DNA of 64,000 bases from Pseudomonas azadiae (GCF_019145355.1 NZ_JAHSTY010000002.1:1240001-1304000); one strand, 5' to 3'; counted from the stretch's first letter, positions 7,769-18,045 are shown. Numbers and translations: made by a program. The notes: a model not told the origin generated them from the sequence alone.

Positions 7769-10700
7769 AAATTACCGAGATGCCGCTGACGGCCACCTGT
7801 AGGAGCGAGCTTGCTCGCGAAAAACGCCCAGTCAACACGGTCACCCAGAAAACCCGCGTCAACGTTAACGACCTTCGCGAGCAAGCTCGCTCCTACAGTG
7901 AACTGCACTGCCTGTCCAACTTCAGCTTCCAGCGCGGCGCGTCGAGTGCGCTGGAGTTGTTCGAGCGCGCCAAGCGCCAAGGCTACAGCGCCCTGGCAAT
8001 CACTGACGAATGCACCCTGTCGGGCATCGTGCGTGCCTGGCAGGCAGCGAAGGCGGTGCAGTTACCGCTGATTATCGGCAGCGAGGTGCGCATCGAAAAC
8101 GGCCCGAAACTGGTGCTGCTGGTCGAAGACCTCAGCGGCTACCAACACCTGTGCCGCTTGATCACCCTGGCCAGGCGGCGTGCCGAAAAAGGCCGCTATC
8201 GCCTGCTGCACGAGGACTTCGAGCAACCGCTGCCTGGCCTGCTGGCACTGTGGGTTGCCGAAGACAGCGACACCCAGGCCTCGATCCAGTGGCTGCGCCG
8301 CACCTTCGCCGGGCGCCTGTGGCTGGCGGTGCACCTGCATTGCGGCCAGGACGATACGCGCCATCTGGAGCAACGTCTGCACCTGGCCGCCAGCCTGCAG
8401 ATTCCGGCGGTGGCCTGTGGCGATGTGCATATGCATGCGCGCGGCCGCCGGGCCCTGCAAGACACCATGACCGCCATCCGTCATCACGTGCCGGTGGCCG
8501 ACGCCGGTACGCGCCTGCACCCCAATGGCGAGCGGCACTTGCGCAGCCTGGAGGCGTTACAGGCGCTGTATCCCGCGTCGCTGCTCGAGCAAACCGAGGT
8601 CATCGCGCGCCGTTGCACGTTCGACCTCAGCCAATTGCGTTACCACTACCCGCGCGAGCTGGTCCCCACCGGCCATGACGCCAAGACTTGGTTGCGCGCG
8701 GTGACCGAAGACGGCATCGCCCGGCGCTGGCCGCACGGCATCGACGCCAAGACCTTGCAACAGATCAACAAGGAACTGGAACTGATCAGCGAGCTGGGCT
8801 ACGAAAGCTATTTCCTCACCGTGCATGACATTGTGCAGTTCGCCCGCAGCCGTTCGATCCTGTGCCAGGGCCGCGGCTCGGCGGCCAACTCGGCGGTGTG
8901 CTTTGCCCTGGGCATCACCGAGATCAACCCGAGCCTGACGAACATGCTGTTCGAGCGTTTCTTGTCAAAAGAGCGCAATGAACCGCCGGACATCGACGTG
9001 GACTTCGAACATGAACGCCGCGAAGAAGTGCTGCAGTACGTGTTCCAGCGCTACGGCCGCACGCGCGCGGCCTTGACGGCGGTGGTCAGCAGTTACCACG
9101 CGACCGGCGCGGTGCGCGATGTGGCCAAGGCCCTGGGCTTGCCGCCGGACCAGATCAACGTGCTGGCCGAGTGTTGCGGGCGCTGGAGTGACGACGCGCC
9201 GCCCCTGGAGCGCCTGCGTGAAGCAGGTTTCGACCCCGAAAGCCCGATCCTGCGCCGGGTGCTGACCCTCACTCAACAACTGATCGGCTTCCCCCGGCAC
9301 CTGTCCCAGCACCCCGGCGGCTTCGTGATTTCCGAATACCCGCTGGACACCCTGGTGCCGGTGGAAAACGCCGCCATGGCCGAGCGCACCATCATCCAGT
9401 GGGACAAGGACGACCTCGATGCCGTCGGCCTGCTCAAGGTGGATATCCTGGCCCTGGGCATGCTCAGCGCGATCCGCCGCTGCTTCGACCTGCTGCGCCG
9501 CCATCGCAATCGGGACCTGTCCCTGGCCTGCATCCCCAAGGAAGACCCGGCCACCTATGCAATGATCAGCAAGGCCGACACCATCGGCGTGTTCCAGATC
9601 GAGTCGCGGGCGCAAATGGCGATGTTGCCGCGGCTCAAGCCCCAAACGTTTTACGACCTGGTGATCGAGGTTGCCATCGTGCGGCCGGGGCCGATCCAGG
9701 GCGGCATGGTGCACCCGTACCTGCGCCGGCGTAACAAGGAAGAGCCAACCACTTACCCTTCGCCGGAACTCAAGGCCGTGCTGGAACGGACCCTGGGCAT
9801 CCCGTTGTTCCAGGAACAGGTGATGCAGATCGCCATGGTCGCCGCCGACTACGGGCCCGGCGAGGCCGACCAGTTGCGCCGTTCCATGGCCGCCTGGAAA
9901 CGCCACGGCGGCCTGGAGCCGCACCAGGAGCGCCTGCGCACCGGCATGCTGAAAAACGGCTACAGCGAAGCCTTCGCCGCGCAGATCTTCGAGCAGATCA
10001 AGGGCTTTGGCAGTTATGGCTTCCCCGAATCCCACGCGGCCAGTTTCGCCTTGCTGACCTACGCCAGTTGCTGGCTCAAGTGCCATGAACCGGCGGCGTT
10101 TGCCTGTGCGCTGATCAACAGCTGGCCCATGGGCTTCTACAGCCCGGACCAGATCCTGCAGGACGCGCGGCGCCATCGCTTGCAGATCCGCCCGGTGGAC
10201 GTGCAGGCCAGCGATTGGGATTGCAGCCTGGAGCCCATCGATGGCGCGCAGCCGGCGATTCGCATGGGCCTGCGTATGATCGCAGGGTTTCGCGAAGAGG
10301 ATGGGCGGCGCATCGAAGCCGCACGCCAGCGCCGCGCATTCAGCGACATTGCCGACCTGGATGAGCGCGCCGGGCTGGAGGCACGCGCCCAGGCGTTGCT
10401 GGCGGACGCCGGCGCCTTGCGCGCCCTGGCCGGCAACCGGCACACGGCACGCTGGGAGGTGGCGGGCGTGCACAAACAACTCGGGCTGTTTGCCGGCCTG
10501 CCCAGCCCGGAAGAAGCGGTGGTGGAGCTACCGGCACCGACGGTGGCTGAGGACCTGCACGCCGACTATGCCACGGTCGGCACTACCCTCGGCCCACATC
10601 CGTTGGCGTTGCTGCGGGCTGAACTGCGCAAGCGGCGCTGCCGCAGTTCACAGGAGCTGATGGGGGTCGAGCATGGGCGCAATGTCAGCGTCGCCGGCCT

Positions 10701-10959
10701 GGTCACCGGTCGGCAGCGCCCAGGCACCGCCAGCGGCGTAACCTTCGTGACCCTGGAAGATGAATTCGGCAACCTCAACGTGGTGGTCTGGCGCGACCTG
10801 GCCGAACGTCAACGCCAGGCCTTGGTCGGGTCGCGCTTGTTGAAAGTCGACGGGCGTTGGGAAGCGGTGGGCGAGGTGCGGCACCTGATTGCCGGGCGGC
10901 TTACCGACCTGACGCCGTTGTTGCAAGGCATCGATGTGCGCAGTCGGGATTTCCACTAA
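7765..10959 (+). CDS. dnaE2: Error-prone DNA polymerase DnaE2 (ImuC)
   Basis: This 1,064-residue C-family polymerase is the catalytic subunit of the SOS mutasome. An N-terminal PHP domain begins at [17 protein letters not shown]. The polymerase core contains [19 protein letters not shown] and the catalytic [11 protein letters not shown]. Fingers, an HhH region and a C-terminal OB fold ([18 protein letters not shown]) follow. The start overlaps imuB by four bases (ATGA). The first 44 or so residues are odd. Residues about 12-44 are encoded by a 100-bp REPIN (7798-7897), and no ATG, GTG or TTG lies in frame between it and the conserved PHP start. The repeat must therefore be translated. The extra N-terminal peptide is absent from the family pattern as I know it. 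Confidence 0.96.
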   Translation: MKITEMPLTATCRSELAREKRPVNTVTQKTRVNVNDLREQARSYSELHCLSNFSFQRGASSALELFERAKRQGYSALAITDECTLSGIVRAWQAAKAVQLPLIIGSEVRIENGPKLVLLVEDLSGYQHLCRLITLARRRAEKGRYRLLHEDFEQPLPGLLALWVAEDSDTQASIQWLRRTFAGRLWLAVHLHCGQDDTRHLEQRLHLAASLQIPAVACGDVHMHARGRRALQDTMTAIRHHVPVADAGTRLHPNGERHLRSLEALQALYPASLLEQTEVIARRCTFDLSQLRYHYPRELVPTGHDAKTWLRAVTEDGIARRWPHGIDAKTLQQINKELELISELGYESYFLTVHDIVQFARSRSILCQGRGSAANSAVCFALGITEINPSLTNMLFERFLSKERNEPPDIDVDFEHERREEVLQYVFQRYGRTRAALTAVVSSYHATGAVRDVAKALGLPPDQINVLAECCGRWSDDAPPLERLREAGFDPESPILRRVLTLTQQLIGFPRHLSQHPGGFVISEYPLDTLVPVENAAMAERTIIQWDKDDLDAVGLLKVDILALGMLSAIRRCFDLLRRHRNRDLSLACIPKEDPATYAMISKADTIGVFQIESRAQMAMLPRLKPQTFYDLVIEVAIVRPGPIQGGMVHPYLRRRNKEEPTTYPSPELKAVLERTLGIPLFQEQVMQIAMVAADYGPGEADQLRRSMAAWKRHGGLEPHQERLRTGMLKNGYSEAFAAQIFEQIKGFGSYGFPESHAASFALLTYASCWLKCHEPAAFACALINSWPMGFYSPDQILQDARRHRLQIRPVDVQASDWDCSLEPIDGAQPAIRMGLRMIAGFREEDGRRIEAARQRRAFSDIADLDERAGLEARAQALLADAGALRALAGNRHTARWEVAGVHKQLGLFAGLPSPEEAVVELPAPTVAEDLHADYATVGTTLGPHPLALLRAELRKRRCRSSQELMGVEHGRNVSVAGLVTGRQRPGTASGVTFVTLEDEFGNLNVVVWRDLAERQRQALVGSRLLKVDGRWEAVGEVRHLIAGRLTDLTPLLQGIDVRSRDFH
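7798..7897. repeat. REPIN inside the dnaE2 coding sequence
   Basis: Two 24-base REP arms, 7798-7821 and 7874-7897, are exact reverse complements around a 52-base spacer. The arms are of the GGAGCGAGCTTGCTCGCGA type. The element is read in frame as the N-terminal extension of DnaE2. It has the same 100-bp length and nearly the same arms as the element at 18046-18145. Confidence 0.88.
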
Positions 10960-11067
10960 GACAGGTGACTTGTGCAGTCGTAACCCCATAAATTATAAGA
11001 GATGAAACCATCCGGGCCCGATGCGCTCCAAATTTCGCGACTGTCCTCTCTTTGCGCAGAGTAATCG

Positions 11068-12780
11068 ATGCAATTCTTATCCAATCCCCATGGCTGTGAA
11101 GGCTGGGCCGGAGAAATGGCCCGGCGTATTCGCGCGTTCGATTGGTCTACCACCGACTTGGGCGCCATTGAACACTGGTCCACCAGCCTGGCCTGTACCG
11201 TGCAGATGATGCTCGCTTCTCCCGTGCCGATGGTGATGCTGTGGGGCCGGGCGGGGTACATGATCTACAACGACAGTTACTCGGTATTCGCCGGCGGCCG
11301 ACACCCGAAGCTGCTGGGCATGCCGGTCGAGCTGGGTTGGCCGGAAGTGGCCGCCTTCAACCGCCACGTGGTGGACACCTGCCTGGCCGGCGGCACGTTG
11401 TCATTCAACAATAAGGACCTGGTGCTGTCGCGCAACGGCAAGCCGGAAACCGTCTGGCTGGATCTCTATTACAGCCCCGTCGCCGGCGACGACCAGCGAC
11501 CCGCCGGGGTGCTGGCGATTGTGGTGGAGACGACCGAACTGGTGAGATCCGAGCAGGTGCGCCAAGAGCTCACCCACAACCTTGAGCAGCGAGTGGCCGC
11601 GGAAGTGCAGGCACGCTCGGCCGCAGAAGACCAGTTGCGCCAGTCACAGAAACTCGAAGCCATCGGCGGCCTGACCGGCGGCGTGGCCCATGACTTCAAT
11701 AACCTGCTGCAAGTGATTGCCGGCAACCTGCACCTGCTGGCCCGCCATGAACCGGAGAACGCCCAGGTACAGCGGCGCGTCGCGGCAGCCATTGCGGCGG
11801 TGGATCGCGGGGCCAAGCTGTCGTCGCAATTGCTTGCGTTTGCCCGTCGCCAACCGCTGTCGCCGGCGGTGTACAACCCGCAACGCATCTACGCGGGCCT
11901 GGGTGAACTGCTGCAACGCGCGCTGGGGGAAACCATTCATATCGATGTGCAACTGCCCCAGGATTCCTGGTGCATCAATGTCGACCGCAACCAGTTGGAA
12001 AATGCACTGCTCAACCTGGCGATCAATGCCCGGGACGCCATGAAGGGCGAGGGCGTGATTCGGATCACCGGCGAGAACATCATCCTCAACCCCGACGACT
12101 GCGCGGGTAAGAGCATCAAGCCCGGCGAGTACGTGCGCCTGGCGGTTATCGACACCGGCGTCGGCATGTCCGAGACCACCCTCAAGCGTGCGTTTGAACC
12201 TTTCTTCACCACCAAGCGCGAAGGCCATGGCACCGGCCTGGGCCTGAGCATGGTGTTCGGCTTTGTGCGGCAAAGCGGCGGGCATGTGGAGATGTGGAGC
12301 GAGGAGGGCAAAGGCTCGGTGGTGCAGATGTATTTCCCCCACAGCCTGGAGCCCGAATGCCTGGATGCGGATACTGACCACGCGCCCCATAGCGGCGGTC
12401 AGGAAACCATCCTGGTGGTCGAGGACAATGAAGGCGTGCGCCTGACCGTGGTGGAGTTGCTCGAACAATCCGGCTACACCGTGCTCACGGCCGAGGACGG
12501 CGACCAGGCCATGCTCAAACTGCAAGAGGGTTTGCATCCGGAGCTGATTTTCACTGACGTGGTGATGCCCGGTCGCATCAAAAGCACCGACCTGGCTGAC
12601 TGGGCTCGCGAACAAACGCCTCCGGTGCCGGTGCTGTTCACGTCCGGCCACACCCGCGACATCCTTTCCAGCAACCATTTGCTGACCCCCGATATACATC
12701 TGCTGAGCAAGCCCTACAGCCCCGAAGCCCTGACGCAACGGGTGCGCAGCGTGCTCACCGCCCGACAAGGTTGTCCATGA
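11068..12780 (+). CDS. Soluble PAS-domain hybrid histidine kinase
   Basis: This 570-residue sensor kinase has no membrane segment. An N-terminal PAS domain (about residues 30-160) is followed by a short coiled coil, a HisKA domain with phospho-acceptor His208 (GGVAHDFNNLL), and an HATPase domain with N box NALLNLAINARDAM and G box GTGLGLSMVFGF. A C-terminal receiver domain has Asp497 (FTDVVMPG) and a Lys in SKPYS. The PAS region resembles that of the second kinase at 37329-39824, so the two are paralogues. Its stop overlaps the start of the UvrA-like gene (ATGA), an unusual coupling. The signal and output partner are unknown, and no separate response regulator is adjacent. Confidence 0.92.
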   Translation: MQFLSNPHGCEGWAGEMARRIRAFDWSTTDLGAIEHWSTSLACTVQMMLASPVPMVMLWGRAGYMIYNDSYSVFAGGRHPKLLGMPVELGWPEVAAFNRHVVDTCLAGGTLSFNNKDLVLSRNGKPETVWLDLYYSPVAGDDQRPAGVLAIVVETTELVRSEQVRQELTHNLEQRVAAEVQARSAAEDQLRQSQKLEAIGGLTGGVAHDFNNLLQVIAGNLHLLARHEPENAQVQRRVAAAIAAVDRGAKLSSQLLAFARRQPLSPAVYNPQRIYAGLGELLQRALGETIHIDVQLPQDSWCINVDRNQLENALLNLAINARDAMKGEGVIRITGENIILNPDDCAGKSIKPGEYVRLAVIDTGVGMSETTLKRAFEPFFTTKREGHGTGLGLSMVFGFVRQSGGHVEMWSEEGKGSVVQMYFPHSLEPECLDADTDHAPHSGGQETILVVEDNEGVRLTVVELLEQSGYTVLTAEDGDQAMLKLQEGLHPELIFTDVVMPGRIKSTDLADWAREQTPPVPVLFTSGHTRDILSSNHLLTPDIHLLSKPYSPEALTQRVRSVLTARQGCP

Positions 12781-15296
12781 CTTCACAGCGCAACATCCCG
12801 CCAATCACCGCCCAACACACCGGCTTCGTCCGCGTGCGTGGCGCCCGCGAACACAACCTGCGCAACGTCGACGTGGATATTCCGCGGGATGCCTTGGTAG
12901 TTTTTACCGGCGTGTCGGGGTCCGGCAAGTCGTCGCTGGCGTTTTCCACGGTGTATGCCGAGGCCCAGCGACGCTATTTCGAGTCGGTGGCGCCGTATGC
13001 GCGCCGGCTGATCGACCAGGTCGGCGTGCCGGATGTGGACAGCATCGAGGGCCTGCCGCCCGCCGTGGCCCTGCAACAGCAGCGCGGTACGCCGAGCGCG
13101 CGCTCGTCGGTGGGCAGCGTCACCACGTTGTCGAGCCTGATTCGCATGCTGTATTCGCGCGCCGGCAGTTATCCGCCGGGCCAGGCGATGCTGTACGCCG
13201 AGGATTTTTCGCCGAACCTGCCCCAGGGCGCCTGCCCGCAATGCCACGGTCTGGGGCGTGTGTATGAAGTGACCGAGGCGCTGATGGTGCCGGATCCTTC
13301 CCTGACGATTCGCCAGCGCGCGGTAGCGTCCTGGCCGTTGGCGTGGCAGGGGCAGAACCTGCGCGACATCCTGGTGACCCTGGGCTATGACGTGGATATC
13401 CCGTGGCGCGAGCTGCCGAAAAAGCAGCGCGACTGGATCCTGTTCACTGAGGAAACCCCCACCGTCCCGGTGTATGCCGGCTTCACCCCGGCGCAGACCC
13501 GCGACGCGCTGAAACGCAAACTCGAGCCCAGTTACCAGGGCACCTTCAGCGGTGCGCGGCGCTATATCCTGCACACCTTCACCCACACCCAGAGTGCGCT
13601 GATGAAAAAGCGCGTCTCGCAGTTCATGCAGGGCAGCGCCTGCCCGTTGTGCGAGGGCAAGCGCCTGACTAAGGCCGCGCTGTCGATAAAGTTTGCCGGG
13701 GTGGACATTGGCGAGTTGTCGCAGCTGTCGCTGGCGCAGTTGGCCGAGTTGCTGCGCCCGGTGGCGGCCGGGCAGGACAAGATGAAACTGTCGGTGGAAA
13801 AGCGCCTGGCGGCGCAGCGTATTGCCCAGGATTTGCTGGAGCGGGTCAGCACCTTGACCGAGCTGGGCTTGGGGTATCTGTCCTTGGAGCGCAGTACACC
13901 GACCTTGTCGTCCGGCGAGCTGCAGCGACTGCGCCTGGCCACGCAATTGGGCTCGCAGTTGTTTGGCGTGATCTATGTGCTGGATGAACCCTCGGCGGGC
14001 CTGCATCCGGCGGACGGCGAGGCGCTGTTCACCGCGTTGGAACGTTTGAAAGCAGCGGGCAATTCGTTGTTTGTGGTGGAACACGACCTGGAAACCATGC
14101 GCCGCGCCGACTGGCTGATCGATGTCGGCCCGGCCGCCGGTGAGCATGGCGGGCAAGTCTTGTACAGCGGGCCGCCGGCCGGGCTCGCCCAGGTGCAGGC
14201 ATCGCAGACCCGTGAATATCTGTTCGCCGAAAAACGCGTGCCTAACCCGGTGCGCCGCACGCCTTCCGGCTGGCTGAAACTGGAAGGCGTCACGCGCAAT
14301 AATCTCAAGGACTTGAACGTGGATTTCCCGTTGGGCTGCTTTACGGCGGTCACCGGTATTTCCGGTTCGGGCAAGTCCAGCCTGGTCAGCCAGGCGCTGC
14401 TGGAACTGGTGGGCAGCGGCCTTGGGCGCGCAGTGGAAAACGACGAAGAGCCGAGCCTGGAAGACGACGTGCCGCAAACCAGTGGCGGGCGCATCGGCGC
14501 TGGCCTTGAGCAGGTCCGCCGCCTGGTCCAGGTGGACCAGAAACCCATCGGCCGCACCCCGCGCTCCAACCTGGCGACCTATACCGGTCTGTTCGACAAC
14601 GTGCGCAAACTGTTCGCGGCCACGCCGGCCGCGAAAAAGCATGGTTACGACGCCGGGCAGTTTTCGTTCAACGTCGCCAAGGGGCGCTGCCCAAACTGCG
14701 AAGGTGAGGGGTTTGTCAGTGTCGAGCTGCTGTTCATGCCGAGCGTCTATGCGCCATGCCCGACCTGTCACGGAGCGCGCTACAACCCCGAGACGTTGGC
14801 GATCAAATGGCAAGGCTTGAGCATCGCCCAGGTCTTGGGCTTGACGGTGGAACAGGCCGTCGACGTGTTCGCCGAACAACCGGGTGTGTTGCGTGCATTG
14901 CAGGTACTGCGCGATATCGGCCTGGGCTACCTGCGCCTGGGGCAGCCGGCCACCGAACTGTCCGGCGGCGAGGCGCAGCGCATCAAACTGGCGACCGAGT
15001 TGCAACGCACTGCGCGGGGCGCCACGTTGTACGTGCTGGATGAGCCTACCACCGGCTTGCATCCACGGGATGTCGACCGCTTGCTCAGCCAGTTGAATCA
15101 CTTGGTGGAGGCGGGGCATACGGTGGTTGTGGTGGAGCATGAGATGCGCGTGGTGGCGCAGAGTGACTGGGTGATTGATATTGGGCCCGGGGCAGGGGAC
15201 CTGGGTGGGACGGTGGTGGCTTGCGGCACGCCGCAGACAGTCGCCAAGAGCGAGGCCAGCCGTACCGCGCCATTCCTGGCCAGAGAACTGATCTAA
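12777..15296 (+). CDS. UvrA-like ABC ATPase without the UvrB-binding region
   Basis: This 839-residue protein is clearly related to excinuclease subunit UvrA. It has two ABC modules (Walker A GVSGSGKSS and GISGSGKSS; signatures LSSGELQRL and LSGGEAQR) and zinc-finger Cys pairs (CPQCHGLG, CPLCEGKRL, CPNCEGEGF, CPTCHGARY). It is about 100 residues shorter than canonical UvrA. The sequence passes directly from LIRMLYSRAG to the first CPQC finger, so the segment that contacts UvrB in classical UvrA appears absent. Such short UvrA-like proteins occur beside a normal uvrA and have been linked to drug or DNA-damage tolerance. ATG 12777 overlaps the kinase stop codon. The damage-related role is inferred. 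Confidence 0.92.
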   Translation: MTSQRNIPPITAQHTGFVRVRGAREHNLRNVDVDIPRDALVVFTGVSGSGKSSLAFSTVYAEAQRRYFESVAPYARRLIDQVGVPDVDSIEGLPPAVALQQQRGTPSARSSVGSVTTLSSLIRMLYSRAGSYPPGQAMLYAEDFSPNLPQGACPQCHGLGRVYEVTEALMVPDPSLTIRQRAVASWPLAWQGQNLRDILVTLGYDVDIPWRELPKKQRDWILFTEETPTVPVYAGFTPAQTRDALKRKLEPSYQGTFSGARRYILHTFTHTQSALMKKRVSQFMQGSACPLCEGKRLTKAALSIKFAGVDIGELSQLSLAQLAELLRPVAAGQDKMKLSVEKRLAAQRIAQDLLERVSTLTELGLGYLSLERSTPTLSSGELQRLRLATQLGSQLFGVIYVLDEPSAGLHPADGEALFTALERLKAAGNSLFVVEHDLETMRRADWLIDVGPAAGEHGGQVLYSGPPAGLAQVQASQTREYLFAEKRVPNPVRRTPSGWLKLEGVTRNNLKDLNVDFPLGCFTAVTGISGSGKSSLVSQALLELVGSGLGRAVENDEEPSLEDDVPQTSGGRIGAGLEQVRRLVQVDQKPIGRTPRSNLATYTGLFDNVRKLFAATPAAKKHGYDAGQFSFNVAKGRCPNCEGEGFVSVELLFMPSVYAPCPTCHGARYNPETLAIKWQGLSIAQVLGLTVEQAVDVFAEQPGVLRALQVLRDIGLGYLRLGQPATELSGGEAQRIKLATELQRTARGATLYVLDEPTTGLHPRDVDRLLSQLNHLVEAGHTVVVVEHEMRVVAQSDWVIDIGPGAGDLGGTVVACGTPQTVAKSEASRTAPFLARELI

Positions 15297-15314
15297 GCAT
15301 CAACACCGCTCGAA

Positions 15315-15555
15315 TGTGGGAGCTGGCTTGCCTGCGATGACCATAAGTATCTACACATTTTTGTAGTGAGCGGGCTTGTCCCGCGCTGGGTGGCGAAGCG
15401 GACCCAAACCAGGCGAATTGGTTTTTTCTGAAACTGCGCGGTGTCTTTATTGGGGCGGCTTCGCCACCCAGCGCGGGGCAAGCCCGCTCACTACAGTCAG
15501 TTGTGTAGATACCTATGCACCGAGTTGTCTGCATCGCAGGCAAGCCAGCTCCCAG
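15315..15555. repeat. Nested REPINs (one REP pair inside another)
   Basis: An outer inverted pair (about 15315-15338 and 15532-15555, GGAGCTGGCTTGCCTGCGAT type) encloses a second inverted pair of a different family (about 15362-15399 and 15458-15495, TAGTGAGCGGGCTTG type). Between the two levels lies a further inverted match, GTATCTACACA near 15347 against TGTGTAGATAC near 15501. The element fills the gap between the convergent uvrA-like and transketolase genes. Confidence 0.8.
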
Positions 15556-15563
15556 ATGTTTGC

Positions 15564-17627
15564 TCAGTGTTGAGTCAGTTGGATTTGCTGCTTGGCCTGC
15601 GCCACCACATTTTCCACCGTAAACCCAAACTTCTCCTGCAACTTGGCCAGCGGCGCTGACGCGCCAAAGCTGTTCATCACCACCTTGGCCCCGGTCTGTC
15701 CCACATACCGATCCCAACCCAGCGGCCCCGCCTGCTCTACCACCACCCGCGCCTTCACCGCAGGCGGTAAGACGCTGTCGCGATAAGCCTGGTCCTGGTC
15801 TTCAAACAGCTCCCAGCTGGGCATGGAAACAACCTGCGCGGCAATCCCTTCGCTTTTGAGCTGTTCATAGGCCGCCACCACGAGGCTGACTTCGCTGCCC
15901 GTCGCCAACAGGATCACCTGGGGCTCATCCGCACCCGCCAGCACATAAGCGCCTTTGGCCGCGCCGGTGGCGGGCGCATATTTCGTGCGGTCCAAGGTTG
16001 GCAGCGGCTGACGCGACAACACCACGCAACTGGGCCGATGGGTCTGTGCCAGGGCCACTTTCCACAGCTCCAGGGTTTCATTCGCATCGCCCGGGCGCAG
16101 GGTCAGTAGTCCCGGTGTGGCGCGCAGTTGGGTGAGGTGCTCGATCGGCTGGTGCGTCGGCCCATCTTCACCCACGCCAATCGAGTCATGGGTAAACACA
16201 AATATCACCGGCAACTCCATGATTGCCGCCAGACGGATCGGCGGTTTCATGTAGTCGCTGAACACCAGGAACGTCGACGTGTACGGGCGCAGATAGGACA
16301 GCGCCATCCCATTGGCAATCGCACCCATGGCGTGTTCGCGGATGCCGAAATGCAGGTTACGCCCGCTGTAGTCGTCGGCACTGAAGCGCCCGGCGCCGTC
16401 GAAGGTGAGGTTGGTCTTGGTCGAAGGCGACAAGTCCGCCGAACCGCCGAGCAGCCAGGGAATCTGCCGGGCGAACGCATTCAGCACTTCGCCACCGGCG
16501 GCGCGGCTGGCCACGCCCTTGGCGTCGCTGTCAAAATGAGGCAGGTCGCTTTGCCATTGTTCGGGCATTTCCCCGGCACGCATGCGTCGCAGTTCGTCGG
16601 CCAGTTCCGGCTGGTCGTGCTCAAGCTGCGACAGCTGTTGCTGCCAGGCGTCGTACAACGGCTGGCTGCGCTCCAGCAGCGCCTCTTGCAATACGCTGCG
16701 GGCTTCGTCGGGCACCAGGAAGCTCGAATCCTGCGGCCAGCCGTAAGCGGCCTTGGTCAGGCGGATTTCGTCATCGCCCAGCGGCTCGCCATGGGCGGCG
16801 GCGGTATTGTGTTTGTGCGGCGAGCCGTAACCGATCACGCTGTCGACTACGATCAGGGTCGGTGCGCCGGTGTTTGCCTGGAAGGTCTCCAGCGCCGTGC
16901 TCAAGGCCTGCAAGTCGTTGGCGTCGGTGACGTGCAAGGTGTGCCAGCCGTACGCCTGGAAACGCTTGATCACGTCTTCGCTGAAGGCAAGCTCAGTGTG
17001 GCCTTCGATGCTGATGGTGTTGTTGTCGTAGATCCAGCACAGGTTCTCAAGCTTGAGATGCCCGGCCATCGACGCGGCTTCGCTGCTGATGCCTTCCATC
17101 ATGTCGCCATCGCCGCACAGGGTGTAGACGTTGTAGTCGAACAGCACCTGGCCATCGCGATTGAAACGCTGGCCCAACCAACGCTCGGCCATCGCCATGC
17201 CGACACTGTTGGCGCAGCCCTGGCCGAGTGGGCCGGTGGTGGTCTCGACGCCGGTGGTCATGCGGTATTCGGGGTGGCCCGGGGTTTTCGAGTCGGCCTG
17301 GCGGAATTGCTTGATATCGTCCAGGCTGATCGCCGGCTGGCCGGAGCGCTTGCCATGGGCATCGATCTCGACCACGCCGGCCAGGTGCAGCAGCGAATAC
17401 AGCAGCATCGACGCATGGCCCACCGACAACACAAAACGGTCGCGGTTGGGCCAGTCGGGATGTTCCGGGTGGTAGCGCAGGAAGCGGCTCCACAAGGTAT
17501 AGCCCACCGGCGCCAGGCCCATGGGTGTGCCCGGGTGCCCGGAATTGGCCTTCTGCACCGCGTCCATGGCCAGGGTGCGAATGGTGTTGATGCATTGGGT
17601 GTCGACAGCGGTGGCGGCATGCGTCAT
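15564..17627 (-). CDS. tkt: Transketolase
   Basis: This 687-residue thiamine-diphosphate enzyme transfers two-carbon units in the pentose phosphate pathway. It has the N-terminal transketolase signature (MDAVQKANSGHPGTPMGLAP), the TPP/Mg motif (GDGDMMEGISSEAASMAGH), the pyrimidine-binding region with the catalytic Glu (FGIREHAMGAIANGMALS) and a C-terminal domain. ATG 17627 was chosen because GGGAG lies upstream and the family similarity starts there. The opening (MTHAATAVDTQCINTIRTLAMDAV) is not the one I associate with the main pseudomonad Tkt, and no gap/epd or pgk neighbour is present. It may therefore be a second copy. It converges with the UvrA-like gene and stands alone. Confidence 0.94.
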   Translation of the reverse strand: MTHAATAVDTQCINTIRTLAMDAVQKANSGHPGTPMGLAPVGYTLWSRFLRYHPEHPDWPNRDRFVLSVGHASMLLYSLLHLAGVVEIDAHGKRSGQPAISLDDIKQFRQADSKTPGHPEYRMTTGVETTTGPLGQGCANSVGMAMAERWLGQRFNRDGQVLFDYNVYTLCGDGDMMEGISSEAASMAGHLKLENLCWIYDNNTISIEGHTELAFSEDVIKRFQAYGWHTLHVTDANDLQALSTALETFQANTGAPTLIVVDSVIGYGSPHKHNTAAAHGEPLGDDEIRLTKAAYGWPQDSSFLVPDEARSVLQEALLERSQPLYDAWQQQLSQLEHDQPELADELRRMRAGEMPEQWQSDLPHFDSDAKGVASRAAGGEVLNAFARQIPWLLGGSADLSPSTKTNLTFDGAGRFSADDYSGRNLHFGIREHAMGAIANGMALSYLRPYTSTFLVFSDYMKPPIRLAAIMELPVIFVFTHDSIGVGEDGPTHQPIEHLTQLRATPGLLTLRPGDANETLELWKVALAQTHRPSCVVLSRQPLPTLDRTKYAPATGAAKGAYVLAGADEPQVILLATGSEVSLVVAAYEQLKSEGIAAQVVSMPSWELFEDQDQAYRDSVLPPAVKARVVVEQAGPLGWDRYVGQTGAKVVMNSFGASAPLAKLQEKFGFTVENVVAQAKQQIQLTQH

Positions 17628-17803
17628 GAAACCGGTCTCCCTCGGATGGCTATCTAGAGTGGAGGGCACGGCGCCGCAAAGGTTTGATCCAAAGGCCTGC
17701 GCTGCGACGAACGGGGATGGATCGCCCTCCCGAACATGACAAGACCCCCCGCAATGGTCTAGCTTCTAGGGCGTAAGTCATTGACCAACTGCGGAGGTAC
17801 GCC

Positions 17804-18028
17804 ATGCCAGTGAAACACGACCTGTATCAGGACTTGGGGTTGAGCAAGCAAGTCGTTCACGAACGCAGGGCGGGCGACAAACGCCTGGACTCGCTGCTCA
17901 CTCGATACGACGCCGCCGACGGGGAGGTGCTGAAGGCGGAATCGGCAAGCGCCAGCGATGAGGATGTGGAAAAACTGAAGAAAAAACGGCTGTTGATCAA
18001 AGACGAAATAGTCGCGAAGTTGGGTTAA
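17804..18028 (+). CDS. DUF465 (YdcH-like) small protein
   Basis: This small 74-residue protein is highly charged and almost certainly helical. It has the DUF465 pattern of an N-terminal helix, a turn and a C-terminal VEKLKKKRLLIKDEIV segment. Proteins of this family are common in proteobacteria and have no settled function. GGAGG (TGCGGAGGTACGCC) precedes the ATG. It is a single gene with a REPIN just after the stop. Confidence 0.85.
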   Translation: MPVKHDLYQDLGLSKQVVHERRAGDKRLDSLLTRYDAADGEVLKAESASASDEDVEKLKKKRLLIKDEIVAKLG

Positions 18029-18045
18029 GCACGAGGCAAAATCCC

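Noticed and set aside
8965..10479. Minus-strand open frame of 504 codons inside dnaE2
   Set aside because: It is antisense to a well-supported polymerase gene and has no domain or ribosome site.
12783..15140. Long minus-strand open frame of 785 codons
   Set aside because: It is fully antisense to the UvrA-like gene, whose frame has two complete ABC motif sets. The antisense translation has no recognisable domain and is rich in His, Gln and Arg, as expected for a GC-rich shadow.
16128..17657. Plus-strand open frame of 509 codons opposite transketolase
   Set aside because: It is a shadow of the transketolase gene without any family motif.
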